Shown here in pieces: positions 10,863-22,195 of a stretch of 64,000 nt of DNA (within the stretch, counting starts at the first letter, position 1; each line of letters begins with the position of its first letter). The notes under the pieces were generated by a model. The model searched no databases, had not been told where the DNA came from, and saw only the letters and a list, made by a program, of their open reading frames with translations. The position numbers and the translations under genes were made by a program. Source of the stretch: Neopestalotiopsis rosae. Lineage: Eukaryota; Ascomycota; Sordariomycetes; Amphisphaeriales; Sporocadaceae. The stretch lies in contig JALGAS010000005.1 of assembly GCA_023078685.1 (NCBI GenBank), positions 2,604,001 to 2,668,000 of the forward strand, given 5' to 3'.

Positions 10863-12980
10863 GGCGGCATACGGAGATCAATCAAGCTCTCCGTGAAACA
10901 AGCTAGGGCAACATCGCTGAACGCTAGTCGAACGGAGAAGAAGAACAGAGTCGCAAAGCTGGGTATAGCTGGTAGTAAATACTACGCAGGCGACCAGGCG
11001 ACGTCTTGTCGAAGTTTTGGGTAATTACGAGGTATGCTGAGGCTGTGCTAGAGATCCGCTCCAGGTCGATTGGGATTGGGGGTCGTACGCTTATCACGTT
11101 TGGCTGGCGGCGCCGGCACTGGGGCAAAGGGATGACGTGGAGCCTGAAAAGGGACCACAGAAGGGGAGCGGTTGTTGAACCAATACTAGTAGGTAAATGG
11201 ACCGTGTTCTTGTGATATATGACAGTGTCTGCTAATAATTGTCTGCGTGGCAAATATTAAAGTCGTCTAGGTATACAGTGGAATGCTGTCGCTTGAAAGA
11301 CTGTTGTGCAGCAAAGTGGGAAAGGAATGAAGTGACGCCTACGTGACACCTTAGTTCCCAGATTCCTGAGCGGCCAAGCGGACCATTCGTGGTGGATGAT
11401 GATGCTGGGGAACCAGACAGAGTATGGACCATGACATGGGTGACGATGCTAACTAACCGCGAGGTCCCAGTTGAGCCGGGAAATGTAGCGGCGTTATTTT
11501 TATTTTCGGGCCATGTGGACGTTCAACAAGGGCCCATGATTGGGCGCAAACAAGTTGGCACCAGCGGTATGAGTTGATCGTGAAGAATACAAGGTTTTCA
11601 AGGTGTTCCATTTGCTATCGCACTTGAACTCCTTAATGAGATGGGAGAAACTCGAGTTGCCGAGACATGTGTAATTGCAACGTGAATACTAAAACCACTT
11701 CTACTCGCAATTGTCACATCATAGGGGACACAAGACTGAATTAGAGTACCAATTCCAGTACGTGCATCCTACAGTGGGCAGGGTAAACTGGCAATGTAGA
11801 TCTTGTAATGTGTCTGTTTCAACCATTATTAGGCGGGCCTCATCTCTGCGCTGGATTATGTTTCAACGTTTTCTTATTCCAACGGCGCCTCAGATGTCAT
11901 ACTCGTTGAGTAGTGAAGTTAAGCTTTTCTAAGAAAGAAGAAGCAAAAGAAAAGGGAGCTGCTAATATTATCACATGTGACTTGATGCTAACTGGAGACC
12001 TCGTCCTCCTCATGGTCCCAGGGTTTTTATACCAATAAGCAAGGCTATTAGGCCGGGTATCATCATATCAACCTTTCTCGCAACTAAGGGATGTGAGTAT
12101 CATTGATTTGCACCGGTCAACAACTTTAATGATCGATAATGCATCATCCAGACCTTGGCTTATAGGGCAATGCATTCTGTGCTTAATGCAACCAAACCAG
12201 TAGGAATTTTGTTTTTCCATTTCTTCTTTCTCAGGGGGTTTTTTCTTAAAGAATTACAGATGTTTCAATTCTGAAAGATGTCTCAGCCTACAAGGCGGCA
12301 AATCAAAGTCTAACATATATCTTTGATCTTGATACATTGACACATCAGACTTTCAGCAAAAGTTGAGTACGTACCCAAATTGCTTGCCATGCCCAACATC
12401 GGTGTCGCATACAACTGCACTTACACGCATTGCGTGTTTGGTGGAGTGAGCCACGAGCACCCGCCACAATGGAAAAGATTAGTGGGCAAAAACTTCCCCT
12501 GGCCTCCGGGATCAAAAAGTTGGGGGGCTTAGATCGGCAACCCAGCACCTGGCTCGCCTGGCTGGTCCGATTTCAGCACTACCTTACCTTGCAATGTAGC
12601 CTTGGTGTGATGCAGGTCGGCAGGCACGGACACGTCGCCCTGAACTCTTGCTCAACGGGACCTTTGCGCTCCAAGCCAACAATCTCCCAATCCACCATTT
12701 CTATCATCACCAACTCAGCAAACGAAAGCAACCAGACCACCACCCACTTTCCTTCCCAATATTACAACAAAAAGAGGGCAAACGACACTGCGTGTATCTT
12801 CGGAGAAAACGTTCGTAGCCTTTGACGTTCTTTCAACGCCGCGAGACATTCCTTGACCTACGGCGTCGCGGTCTCAGAAATAATTACCCAAGGAAAGCCA
12901 TCGAATTTGCATCCTGCGCCCTTGTCGTCATCTCAAACCGATACCCCCAACGACAAATCGGTTACCTGTCCGAGGCCGAC
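10863..12980. other. Divergent intergenic region upstream of SED5
   Basis: About 2.1 kb separating two divergent starts, so it should contain both promoters. The last 300 bp before 12981 are rich in CT and CA, as is usual for fungal 5' leaders. Only short, mutually overlapping open frames are present, and none has a recognisable motif or a good exon structure. No RNA gene was seen. Confidence 0.5.
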
Positions 12981-14021
12981 ATGGCAGTCGCATCGATTCA
13001 GGACCGGACGGCCGAGTTCCGGACAGTCCTCAATCAAGTTCAGAAAAGACAGGCATCGTCAAAAGTTGGCGCACAAAGACGGTCGCTCCTTACCGATCAG
13101 CAAAAGGCTGAGGCAGATGGCGATGCACGCCCTAGAAGGTCGGATTTCGCCAGGCGGGCGGCCGAGATTGGCAGAGGCATCTCTGGTACAATGGGCAAGC
13201 TGGAAAAGTTGGCACAGCTCGCCAAGAGGAAAACACTTTTTGACGATAGGCCAGTCGAGATCAACGAGCTCACATTTATCATCAAGCAAGACCTGTCGAC
13301 TCTGAACCAGCAGATTGGCGGCCTGCAGAGCCTTACGCGACAACAGCATCCCAAGGCAGACCAAGTAGGGGAGCACAACAAGAATGTGGTCGTCATGCTG
13401 CAAGGAAAGCTCGCGGATGTGTCTGCCAACTTCAAGGACGTGCTAGAATTGAGGACAAAGAACATCCAGGCATCCCGGGCGCGAACCGACAACTTCATCT
13501 CTACCGTATCACAGCATGCTCAGCCTACGATACAACAGTCTGCGTCGCCCTTGTACGGAACGCCAAGTCGAGGAACACCCTCGCCAGGCGGCGATACCTT
13601 ATCGCTGAACCCGGTCATGGGCGACCAACAGGTGCTCATGATGGAGGAAGCGCAGCCCCAGAACACCTACATACAGCAACGAGGTGAAGCGATTGAGAAC
13701 ATTGAAAAGACCATTGCAGAGCTGGGCTCCATCTTCGGACAACTGGCAACAATGGTTTCAGAGCAGGCAGAACAAATCCAACGCATAGATGCCAACACCG
13801 AGGATGTCGTGGACAATGTCCAAGGTGCGCAGAAAGAGCTGCTGAAATACTGGTCGAGAGTATCCAGCAACCGGTGGCTCATCGCCAAGATGTTTGGCGT
13901 GCTCATGATTTTCTTCTTGTAAGTGGAATGTTCCGGCACTCTCCTCTGATGGCCACAATCAAAGACTACGAGCGACTTGCTAATTGAGAACTACAGATTA
14001 TGGGTGCTTATCGCTGGCTAG
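12981..14021 (+). CDS. SED5: Syntaxin-5-like Qa-SNARE of the early Golgi (Sed5)
   Basis: Two exons: 12981-13918 and 13997-14021, with a 78-bp intron (gtaagt...acag). The product is 320 residues. The start is chosen because the next residues, IQDRTAEF, match the N-terminal Sly1-binding peptide (DRTxEF) known for Sed5/syntaxin-5. The SNARE motif is near the C-terminus (IENIEKTIAELGSIFGQLA...), with the zero-layer glutamine in MVSEQ at about Q262. Read without splicing, the frame stops after MIFFL in the middle of the membrane anchor. The second exon adds LWVLIAG and completes a normal tail anchor. By family knowledge it is the target SNARE for ER-to-Golgi and intra-Golgi fusion, working with Bos1, Bet1, Ykt6 and Sly1. 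Glycines and serines around residues 170-215 form the linker between the Habc region and the SNARE helix. It is the only membrane-traffic gene in the window. Confidence 0.95.
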
Positions 14022-14694
14022 AAGACGCCTGTCCGGCGTCGCTGTATCAATATCTTCTTGTACAATACTTGTTCACACATATCATGACTGGGTCGTGCAC
14101 TAGATCTGTGATGAGTATACCAAAACTTTTAATAGATTTCGGGACTTTACGACGGTCCTTTGACTTGAATTAGCCTCATGGCCTTGAGTACAGTTTTGGC
14201 CATGAACATGTGGCGATCATTGTGGGTCAAGCCTGAGCGATGGGACACAGGAGCAGTCCAGCATCATGAAACAATTTTTTCTTATGTTATTTGAACGGGT
14301 GCATATGAACTCCATTTTTAGAGGTACAGCTTGCTTAGCTACTACTTGGAGTGAAGCCAGTTGAATATAATGGGTTTGGGAGCAATATTCTCGAGGGAGT
14401 ATAGACCACTCAGCTGATGATATATCGTATGACTTGGTATACCATGTGAGCCCGATGATAATGTTAATTTAATAATGCAATCGACGTATAAAAACGAATT
14501 CAAATCATGGGTCGGTAAATTTTTTTTCTCTTGGTTCTATATGCTCTAGGTGTAGACTTTCTTCGTGTCCGGCCCCTTTCAACAGATAAAGCATCCCCCT
14601 TTGTGATTTCTTTTTAATCATCATGGTATCATAAGACTTTCTCGCCGTGTAAAAACACAATTTCACACCATTATAATAGTCGGGACTCGACGAT
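14022..14694. other. Convergent 3' flank, no gene seen
   Basis: About 670 bp between the end of SED5 and the end of the aldo-keto reductase gene, which run towards each other. It is AT-rich and should hold the two 3' untranslated regions. No structured repeat or ORF worth reporting was found. Confidence 0.5.
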
Positions 14695-15911
14695 TCATGC
14701 CGCCACTCCGTTCTTGAGAGCCTTGCCTTCCTGCTTGTCCGGGAAGCCAAAGTTGATGCCAAAGGGAGGGTACACGTATCGCACGGGGGCCTTTTCCTTG
14801 GTCAGCTGGGTCAGCACGTCGAGGTCTTTCGAGTCGAGGTCGACGATCTTGAGGTTCTCCTTGATGCGCGACTCGGTTACGGACTTGGCCAGTACTGTGC
14901 TTCCTCTGGCAACTATTGGGAAGAGAAAAAGACATGTTAGTAAAAAGATGATTTTCGTAATTTTGTTGCTTGATGCAGACATGAGACAAGTTGAAAGGGA
15001 AAGTGGAAAAAAACTCACCATGGTAGCTGAGCAAAATGGTACCGGGGCTGACGCCCTTTGAGCTGGCCAGCGACTTGACCTGCTCGCTCTCCAGCAACGG
15101 GCCGCCGGTGCTGCCAAGCGGGCTGTAGGCCATGATGTGGATGCCGTTCTTCTTGGACAGGTCGACGACCTCCTGCTGGGGGAGGAGCGGCGAGTTCTCG
15201 ATCTGGTTGACGGCGGGCACCGTCTTGGCGTGCTTGAGCAGGTTGGTCAGGTACGTCTCGCTGTAGTTGCAGACGCCAATGGCGCGGGCCTTGCTCTTGG
15301 GCAGGGCCTCCATGAGCTTCCAGGTCTCGACGTGGTCGTGGTCCCAGAGGATGTCGCGCTCGCCGTTGGGGAGGAGGGGGAAGCGGTCGGCGTCGCCGCC
15401 GTCGGGCCTGGTGCCGTTGGGGTTCATGCCCACGGCCCAGTGCACGAGGTAGAGGTCGACGTAGTCGAGGCCCAGGGCCTTGAGGGACTTGTCCAGGCAG
15501 AGCTCGACGCGGGTCGAGTACGTGTTCCAGAGCTTGGTGACGACAAAGATGTCCTCGCGCTTGACGCCCGCGTCAAAGGCGGCCTTGAGGCCCTGGCCGA
15601 CCTCGTCCTCGTTGGCGTAGCAGTAGGCGGCGTCAATGAGCTTGTATCCGGACTTGAGGGCGATCTCGACGGCCTTGGCGACCTGACCGGGCGGGGCTTG
15701 CCATGTTCCTGGTTGTACGTGTAAGTGCTCTGTAAAAGATTCCTCTTCATGACCTTGCCGTCCTTCGTCCCCGTTTTCGTGGAAGAGCAGTGTAGCAGGC
15801 AGAAAGAGCAGATCAAGGCTTGGGCAGTAGTAGAGGATCGCGGGGAAACATACCGAAACCCACGGCGGGGATCTCAGCGCCGGTGTTCAGCTTGAATGTG
15901 GAGGGAGCCAT
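14695..15911 (-). CDS. NADP-dependent aldo-keto reductase (glycerol/aldehyde reductase type)
   Basis: Three exons: 15911-15854, 15708-15019 and 14912-14695. The introns are 145 bp (gtatgt...ccag) and 106 bp (gtgagt...atag), and all phases match. The product is 321 residues, the usual AKR length. The catalytic tetrad is visible as Asp45, Tyr50 (IDAAYCYANE), Lys78 (VVTKLW) and His109 (LYLVHW). By family knowledge it reduces sugars or aldehydes to alcohols with NADPH in the cytosol. The closest groups are fungal Gcy1/GLD-type glycerol dehydrogenases and xylose/aldehyde reductases; the exact substrate cannot be read from the sequence. The C-terminus (VRYVYPPFGINFGF) is longer than in minimal AKRs and probably shapes the substrate pocket. 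Codons are strongly C/G-ending in exon 2, which also opens long antisense frames. Three GCGGGG motifs lie 0.5 kb upstream, suggesting glucose repression. Confidence 0.92.
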
Positions 15912-16056
15912 GATTGTGATGGGGGCGGTTCCTATAGTATGGTGAATATATAAGAGGTCGTGACTGCGCAATTGGGTATATAGATTAAGAGAAATCACGA
16001 TGAAATAGCAAAGCTTCTTTTCGAAAATGGAATTTGACTTATACTGAGCACCACCG

Positions 16057-16064
16057 TTTATATA
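16057..16064 (-). promoter_or_regulatory. TATA-like element of the aldo-keto reductase gene
   Basis: On the minus strand this reads TATATAAA, about 145 bp before the ATG at 15911. Spacing and sequence fit a fungal TATA box, but many fungal promoters lack one, so the assignment is tentative. Confidence 0.4.
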
Positions 16065-16382
16065 TGTGGTAGGAATGGGGACTATTTATGCGTTACAGGC
16101 AAAATGCCGCGAGAGACGAGATCCTAGTACTCGAGGCTCATTGACCCATCACGTCACCGAGACGAGCCAGCCAGCTCTTTTTCGTCTTGCGGATAAATCA
16201 CAATGCTCTCTTCGTTCTGTATCGGAAAAGACGACCGGGCCCACTGCATAGCGGAGATCCAGGGCCACATACATTAGGTACATTAGTTGGGTGAATGTAT
16301 AGTCTACATGGCACTCCAAGTGTGCTTGGCTCTGGGCTCCCGCCTCAGCAATACTATCAGCGCCGAGCCCAGCTTCGGGTTG

Positions 16383-16411
16383 GCGGGGCAAGTCGCGGGG
16401 TGATCGCGGGG
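16383..16411. promoter_or_regulatory. Three clustered GCGGGG motifs (CreA/Cre1-type)
   Basis: GCGGGG occurs at 16383-16388, 16395-16400 and 16406-16411, three copies within 29 bp. The motif matches the SYGGRG consensus of the fungal carbon catabolite repressor CreA/Cre1, for which closely spaced pairs are usually the functional arrangement. The cluster lies about 470-500 bp upstream of the aldo-keto reductase start. The motif is seen directly; regulation is inferred. Confidence 0.4.
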
Positions 16412-17162
16412 TTTCGCCATGATGTCTCTTGGGTGGACCATGGGCGCCCAAAGGCAAAAATGTGTCTTGGCAAGTTCTCAAATCTCGACTTAGTCAGGGG
16501 ATCCGAAAATGGCATTTCTCTCATAATTTTCGAAGCAGTAAGTCATCACACTCTGGGGAAATAATGGAGCTGCTGACCTAACAGTGTTGAGGCCTCGAAC
16601 AAAAAGGAAGTCGGTCGCCGTCAGCCAGGATTGGGCCTCTGGGAATTCGGCTTGATATTTCCACCTGGGGTAGTTCTGCGCGAAGGGGCCCCAGAGCAGT
16701 GCAGTGCTGCTGGAATGACTCGGAGGGTCGCTGCCCATAGAGCGCTGCCATTTGTGGAAATTCTGAACGAAGCACGCTAAAACGGTAGAAGTCATAGTGG
16801 GGCCAAATATTTCTAGACTGATCATACCGAGCTTGAGGACTCTGCGGGGTGATCTTAAGCCGAGTACAAAGATCAAAAGCATTATTATTACCCAAAAAAC
16901 GGTAATATATGGATGACCATTGGATATCGACGGGCAGGGCCATAAGCGGTAAGTTTTCTGTTTGTCGGTTGGCTGACAATTTGCTATATGCGATTTTGGT
17001 TATTGACCAATTCCTCAGCTGGTACAGAGCAAGTATATCATAGCAGGCCACTTTCCCTCGTGATAATAGAATATTCTCAAAATCTGCTATACACTGTTTC
17101 ATTCATTTACCTTTCTCATTTGCACATGAACATTGATATTACAAGGGGAAATAAAACGCTAA

Positions 17163-18879
17163 TCAACTACTTGTCGTGATGGCGTGGCTGACTGGCTGGT
17201 CCACGGATTCACCTCCATCTTTCCTCCGCATCATGTACGACCAATGCGTCGTGGGATTCTCGGCCAGCGCGGCCAACTCATAGTGGTCATCATTCTTGGG
17301 GCCCGCGGCGACAAAGCCGTGGCGTATGGCGAGGCGCGCGTACTTGATGGCCTCCCAGACCCTGCCGACGGCGTTGAACTCGACGGCCGCGTAGGTGTAG
17401 GCCTCGTACAGCCGTGAGTAGAGGCGCTCCTGCTCGTAGAGCGACACGAGCGCCTCGGCCATCTCGGGCGTGGCGTGCGAGGCCGCCGTGTAGTCGGTGA
17501 ACTGGCCCTGGAGGTCGAGGATCTGAGAGATGCGGGCGTCCGAGGCCTCGACTATGCGGTCGACCTGGGTGCAGCTTGAACAGGCGCAGGGAAAGTGCCA
17601 GGTCTCGTCGAGGCGCGCGACACGTTCGTCACGAGGGAGCAGCAACCTGACGGGTATACATGTTGGTTTTGTATTCGGAGGAAAAATCATGAATCATAGA
17701 TATTTGCTTACTCAACGTAGGTAATGGTTATTTCCTCTCCAGCAAGAATGTCTCTCGTGGCAAAAACATTTTGAGTAAATGTGTCGGGGTCCCAATAGTA
17801 GTGAGCATTGGGTCGACAATCATGGTTCATGCGAGACACTATAAGGAGTTTCCGCTTGTCAGTCGCCAAACTCGCTGTGGGTCTCATAAGCCATCGGCAT
17901 TTATGTATAACTTACCTTCAGGGAATACCGTGAAAAAGTTTACACTTTGGGCATCTTTTGGGCGGGTGATAATCTCGACGTCGGAGATATCAAAGGCGTT
18001 GGTGAGAATAATCTTGTACACCTGTTCCTCATGGCTGTCGGCGCCATCGTGGGTAGACAAGTTCATAAAAATCTCCCGGTGATTCTTGGGCAGGTGGCCG
18101 ATGCCCTCGGTCTGCATCCGGCGGACCTGGTCCACGGAGACGTGATCCCAAATGTCAAAGTCGGTCATGATGGCCGCCGAGACGCTCATGATGTGGTCGC
18201 CCATGGCGAGGTTGCGGCTCGCCACCAGGCCCATGCCCTTGTTGGGCACCTCCTCAACGTGCCACTTGTCGCTCGCCGCCGCGTTGAAGTCCTTCACGCC
18301 CTTGTACAGGTCCCCTTCCGCGAACGCCGGGCTCTGGGCAATGGCGACCGCCTCGGCGGGCGTGGTCAGTATGGTGATGCCCCTGCCGCCGGCAAAGTCG
18401 GGATTCGAAAAGATGCAAAACTCCTCGGTCTCGTTGTGGCGGCCGGCGCATGTTGAGGATATGGGCCACAACTCGTTTGCGAGGAGCTTGTCGCTTTTGA
18501 TCTTTGGAGCTTCTACTTTGCGTGGCTTCACATCTGCTGCTGCTTTCTCTTCGTGCTTCTCCCCTTCCTTGTCCGTCTTCTTCTCTTCGACCACCACTGG
18601 CTCGGCAGGTTTCTGGGCCGCCACCTTGACTGGCTTGTCGTCTGATGGAACAAATGGGGTTGCCACGGCGTGTACTGTCCTCTCGCTCCTTTCGCTCTGT
18701 GGTTCTGCGACGCTCACTTGCGCAAATGCCGACGGGTCATCATATTCGCAAAATGGATTCTCAAAATTGCCCAGGAAATTCTCCCACTGGCAGCGCCCGT
18801 AATCCACCATGTAGCCCAGCGAGTTCTTGGCTGCCACCGCGCCCGTGGCATAGGCGAGTAAGAGCTGCTGGGACTTCAT
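17163..18879 (-). CDS. SET-domain protein (SET5/SMYD-like) with signal-like N-terminus
   Basis: Three exons: 18879-17916, 17838-17712 and 17646-17163, with introns of 77 and 65 bp and matching phases. The product is 524 residues. The start of the SET fold is seen as NKGMGLVASRNLAMGD (about residues 215-230). The cofactor knot motif is NHDCRPN (326-332), a variant of NHSCxPN. GEEITITY (355-362) carries the catalytic Tyr362. A post-SET zinc motif CACSSC (384-389) follows. It is probably a lysine methyltransferase using S-adenosylmethionine; the substrate is unknown. The first 17 residues (MKSQQLLLAYATGAVAA) resemble a weak signal peptide and two cysteines follow (residues 30 and 44), so extracytosolic targeting is possible. 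Residues 60-135 are Lys/Glu-rich linker. The C-terminal third is helical, as in SMYD proteins. It lies upstream of the aldo-keto reductase on the same strand, about 1.25 kb away, with no evident functional link. Confidence 0.85.
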
Positions 18880-19694
18880 TCTTTGGTGAACTACAAGTCA
18901 AATGACTTGTCGAGCGAAATACAATTTTTAGAACAATGGACATTCACATTCGGAGGTCAAAAGCTTCAAGAAATTTCGAAAAGAGAACAGGCTGTTCGTC
19001 AAGAGTATATCAGCCGCCATGTGACGGTGGTGCCACCGCCTACTGGCTAAAACGAGCTTGGCAGCTCTCGATGCGACGCAACATTCCCTTTGAGGAATCA
19101 ATCAATGCGCGGCCCTATCGATAGAGAGCAACAAGCCTGGCTATAACGCGAGTATGAAAACGTCCCAAAGAGGTAGGTGGATGCAAATTGCCGGCTCATG
19201 AGTGGGCAGGGGCGTGAGTTTCAGTGGGTCGGAAAGCTATTCTGTGACTGGGGCTACAAGCTGTTCACCATGTCGGGCAGCTCTGTCTATAATAGCTGAG
19301 ACAGGGCTCAAGAAGTACAAACTTCGGCACGTGAAATCAAGAGGTCTGGTTTAAATCAAAAAGATATATCATTAAATTTGCATACTACTTGAAGCCGAAA
19401 TGGATTGAAAAACGTCATAACAGACTCGACCACTTAGCAAGGGGCCTTTTTTTCTTCTTCGTGAAATCATCCAATATATAACTCATGAAAACGGTATCCC
19501 TAGTACGAATGCCAAACATAAACTTCACAGTACTTATAGTCGGGCTTTCAACGAATGGTTGCGCTGGGAATCTCGTGCGGGCGACTGGACGACCGCCTGT
19601 GTATCAAATTCTACTCTATGGTCAACTAATATATACTCCTTGGACGCTTTTTTAAGCTCGGAGTATTTTTTCTTCTTTTTTCTCTTTTTTTGTT
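18880..19694. other. Intergenic region, no gene seen
   Basis: About 0.8 kb carrying the promoter of the SET gene and the 3' flank of the polyol dehydrogenase gene. Near 19670 there is a T-rich stretch (ttttttcttcttttttctctttttttg), downstream of the dehydrogenase stop on the minus strand. No coding features were found. Confidence 0.5.
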
Positions 19695-21033
19695 TTACAT
19701 ACCAACCATGACTTTCAGAACCAGGTCGCCCTTTTCGTCCTTTACTTGACCGGCCATCTTGAAGGCTTCGGGGATCTCGTCAAAGCCGTTGTAGCGATGC
19801 GTAATGAGCTTGCCCACATCAGGCAGCGCCGCGTTTTTGCTTGCCAGCATGTTGATGACGTCTGGGTAATTGTTGGCATATCTGAAGACACCCACGAGAT
19901 CGACTTCTCGCAGTGCCGCCGCCGAGAGGGGAAGAGTCTGGATGGGGTTGCCCATGCCGATAATCATGACTTTTCCACCGGCTTGTGTAGACTAGGATGG
20001 AGACTTGTTAGCTGAAGAAGTACCACAAGAGAACTTGTTGGGCTCAACTCACGTATATGGCAGTCTGCATGCACGACTCAACACCAGTGCACTCAAATGT
20101 TACAGTGACTTCGCCAACAGCTTCTCCCTTGACCTGAGTCGATCCAATCTTTTCTGCCAACTCTTTCGCATATGCCAGCTTGTCTTCGATCGTCTGCGGT
20201 CGGGCCATGGGAACAACGATCGATGCGTCGGCGAAGCCGTTTTGCACGGCAAAGTTTACACGATCCTCTTGAATGTCGGCAATCAGGACTGTCTTTGCTC
20301 CGGAGACCTTGGCAGCGGCCGCGCAAAGCAGACCTACAGCGCCGGCACCGAGAATGAGCACAGTCGAGCCGGGTTTCAATTGCGCCCGGTCTCGGGCGTG
20401 GAAGGCGACGGACAGTGGCTCGACGAGTGCACCAAATTCAAGGGAGACGGTCTCGGGCAGCCTGTGAGGGGTTCGCCAATGATTAGATTCAAGTTCCAAA
20501 ATTGTGATTACCTCCCACTCTGCGATGTATTTCACTTACTTGTGCACCCACTTTGCTGGGTGATTGATTCGGTCTTGTAGCGTGCCCTGGAAATGTGGGA
20601 ATGCCTTTGCCGAGCTGCGGAAGCGCATCCCCTTGCAGATGTTATATCTGCCCTCCTTGCACAGGTCACAGCTCTCACACGGCAGGCCAACTTCGAGAGC
20701 TACGCGGTCGCCGACCTTTAGTGAGCTCACTTCTGAGCCGACGGCCGTGACAACACCAGCGGACTCGTGGCCGAGGGCCATGGGTTCTTTGCAAATGATG
20801 TCGCCATTTCGGTAGTGGTTGAAGTAGTGCAAATCAGAGCCGCAAAGGCCAGTGGCCTTTACTTCAACTTGAACCTCGGCAGCTTCTGGCGCGGACAGCT
20901 CTCGCGATTCCTGTATAATGTGTGGTCAGCTCCCAATATCTTTGCGCTTTTGCTGTCACCGCGCGTCGCAACTTACCACGCGCAGATCTTTTGCGCCGTG
21001 TAGGACGGAAGCTCTAATGTCGCCGCCGCACAT
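19695..21033 (-). CDS. Zinc-dependent polyol (sorbitol/xylitol-type) dehydrogenase
   Basis: Four exons: 21033-20977, 20910-20540, 20461-20053 and 19991-19695, with introns of 66, 78 and 61 bp. All phases agree, giving 377 residues. This is a medium-chain dehydrogenase. Catalytic zinc ligands are Cys42 (TGLCGSDLH) and His67-Glu68 (LGHES). A four-cysteine structural zinc lobe is present (CESCDLCKEGRYNIC). The Rossmann turn is GAGAVG, and an acidic ADIQED follows strand beta-2, favouring NAD over NADP. By family it oxidises sugar alcohols such as sorbitol, xylitol or arabinitol to ketoses in the cytosol. The exact polyol is not decided by sequence alone, and a sugar-acid substrate is possible given its partner. 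The short first exon is chosen because it supplies the only ATG and a phase-matched gtaagt donor. It diverges from the KduD-like SDR across 1.6 kb containing palindromic GCGGGG motifs. Confidence 0.9.
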
Positions 21034-21480
21034 GTTCAAAGACTGGTGCCCGGATGTCGGACTGAAAATGGTTATTGAATATGATTCAGTTATTTCCACA
21101 CAGGAGAGTGGTTTGAAAGCTTGGCAAAAGACGTTATAGTCTTTCGCAAAGTGCTTGATTAGATTTTGAGGGTATCACAAGAATCTGAGTAATGTGAAGC
21201 AAGAGAATGGGTAGCAAAGAGTGAGATTGTGAAAGAAGCATTCAAATCCCTTTGATTTTGTTTTGATCTACTGCTACCATCAATCGTCGGGCAAAAGTTC
21301 CAACACTCGCGTCGGAAATTTTGACCTACCTTTCTCGTCAATTCGGAAATCTGAACCGTGCTCCGATATCGACGCCCGACTCTCTCACTCCGACTTTGTC
21401 CAGATGACGATGTTTGTACCTGCTACTGAGCACTAACTGAGGAGCTCCTCCCCTGCGGCCTGTGGAGTTCCATGTCCCAT

Positions 21481-21490
21481 CCCGCGGGGG
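21481..21490. promoter_or_regulatory. Palindromic CreA/Cre1-type motif, copy 1
   Basis: The sequence CCCGCGGGGG, followed by GCC, contains GCGGGG. A further single CCCCGC lies at 21568-21573. It is about 450 bp upstream of the polyol dehydrogenase start. Role inferred from the motif only. Confidence 0.4.
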
Positions 21491-22185
21491 GCCTCTTTAG
21501 TGGCTTCAGTGGCCCGGCCAGAAGCGACTTTCCTGGCGACTTATTACCCCAAATTTCTCCGATTTCTCCCCGCGTTCGGCAAGTCGCAAATGGTAGCGAG
21601 ACTCTTTTTCTATTGCTACGAGTCGTACAAAGTAAAAGTGAAGGCGGCGAAATGGCTTTAATTCTTTGTTACTCACGTGCGACTGACGGGTTCCTTATGA
21701 ATGTCATGATATTTGCATTATACGAGCAATTATACAGACTTCACAAGCAGCGATATTACATTTCAGTGTTGTTGATAGGAAATACGTAATGGCATTCGAG
21801 GTTTCGGAAAGGCCCACCGTGGTACGAGATCCATATTGTAAAAGAAAGACGTCGGATGGATATCTTCAAAATAGCCTCTATTTCTCTCCAACTTTGCCAA
21901 CAACAGTCATCTCTCAGCACAGAGCGCGGGCGTTTCTTGCGAGAACCATTGACATATCACGAGCCAACAATTGGTCCTGCATATTACACCAAATGTCTTG
22001 AACGCAGCCACGACTCGTGGTAATTCTGTGACTTGCTGTATTCGTCCCCCACGCGCATGAATGCCATCGGGCCAAATGCCGCATCTTCCGGCGATAATTG
22101 CCCTTTTGTGAGGAGCTCCCAGCTGGCGCAGTCCCATAATAGCGGGGGAGGGGTTCATTATTGCCCCATTCCAGCGCATTTTCCA

Positions 22186-22195
22186 CCCCGCGGGG
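22186..22195. promoter_or_regulatory. Palindromic CreA/Cre1-type motif, copy 2
   Basis: CCCCGCGGGG is a perfect 10-bp palindrome with a GCGGGG in each orientation. Another GCGGGG lies at 22142-22147. It is about 450 bp upstream of the SDR start, mirroring the distance of copy 1 from the polyol dehydrogenase. Role inferred from the motif and the neighbouring genes. Confidence 0.45.

Larger units (their letters stand above)
15912..17162. other. Reductase promoter and flank of the SET gene
   Basis: About 1.25 kb upstream of the aldo-keto reductase start. It holds a TATA-like element and a cluster of GCGGGG motifs, listed separately. Two overlapping minus-strand open frames (16490-16882 and 16578-17102) occupy the far part; I could not turn either into a convincing gene. 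Nothing else was recognised. Confidence 0.45.

Noticed and set aside
15137..15724. 195-codon plus-strand frame opposite the aldo-keto reductase
   Set aside because: Antisense shadow; the reductase tetrad is on the other strand.
16490..17102. Two overlapping minus-strand open frames (130 and 174 codons) downstream of the SET gene
   Set aside because: They overlap in different frames, show no recognised motif or leader, and no consistent splice model joins them. Possibly an eroded gene, but not supportable.
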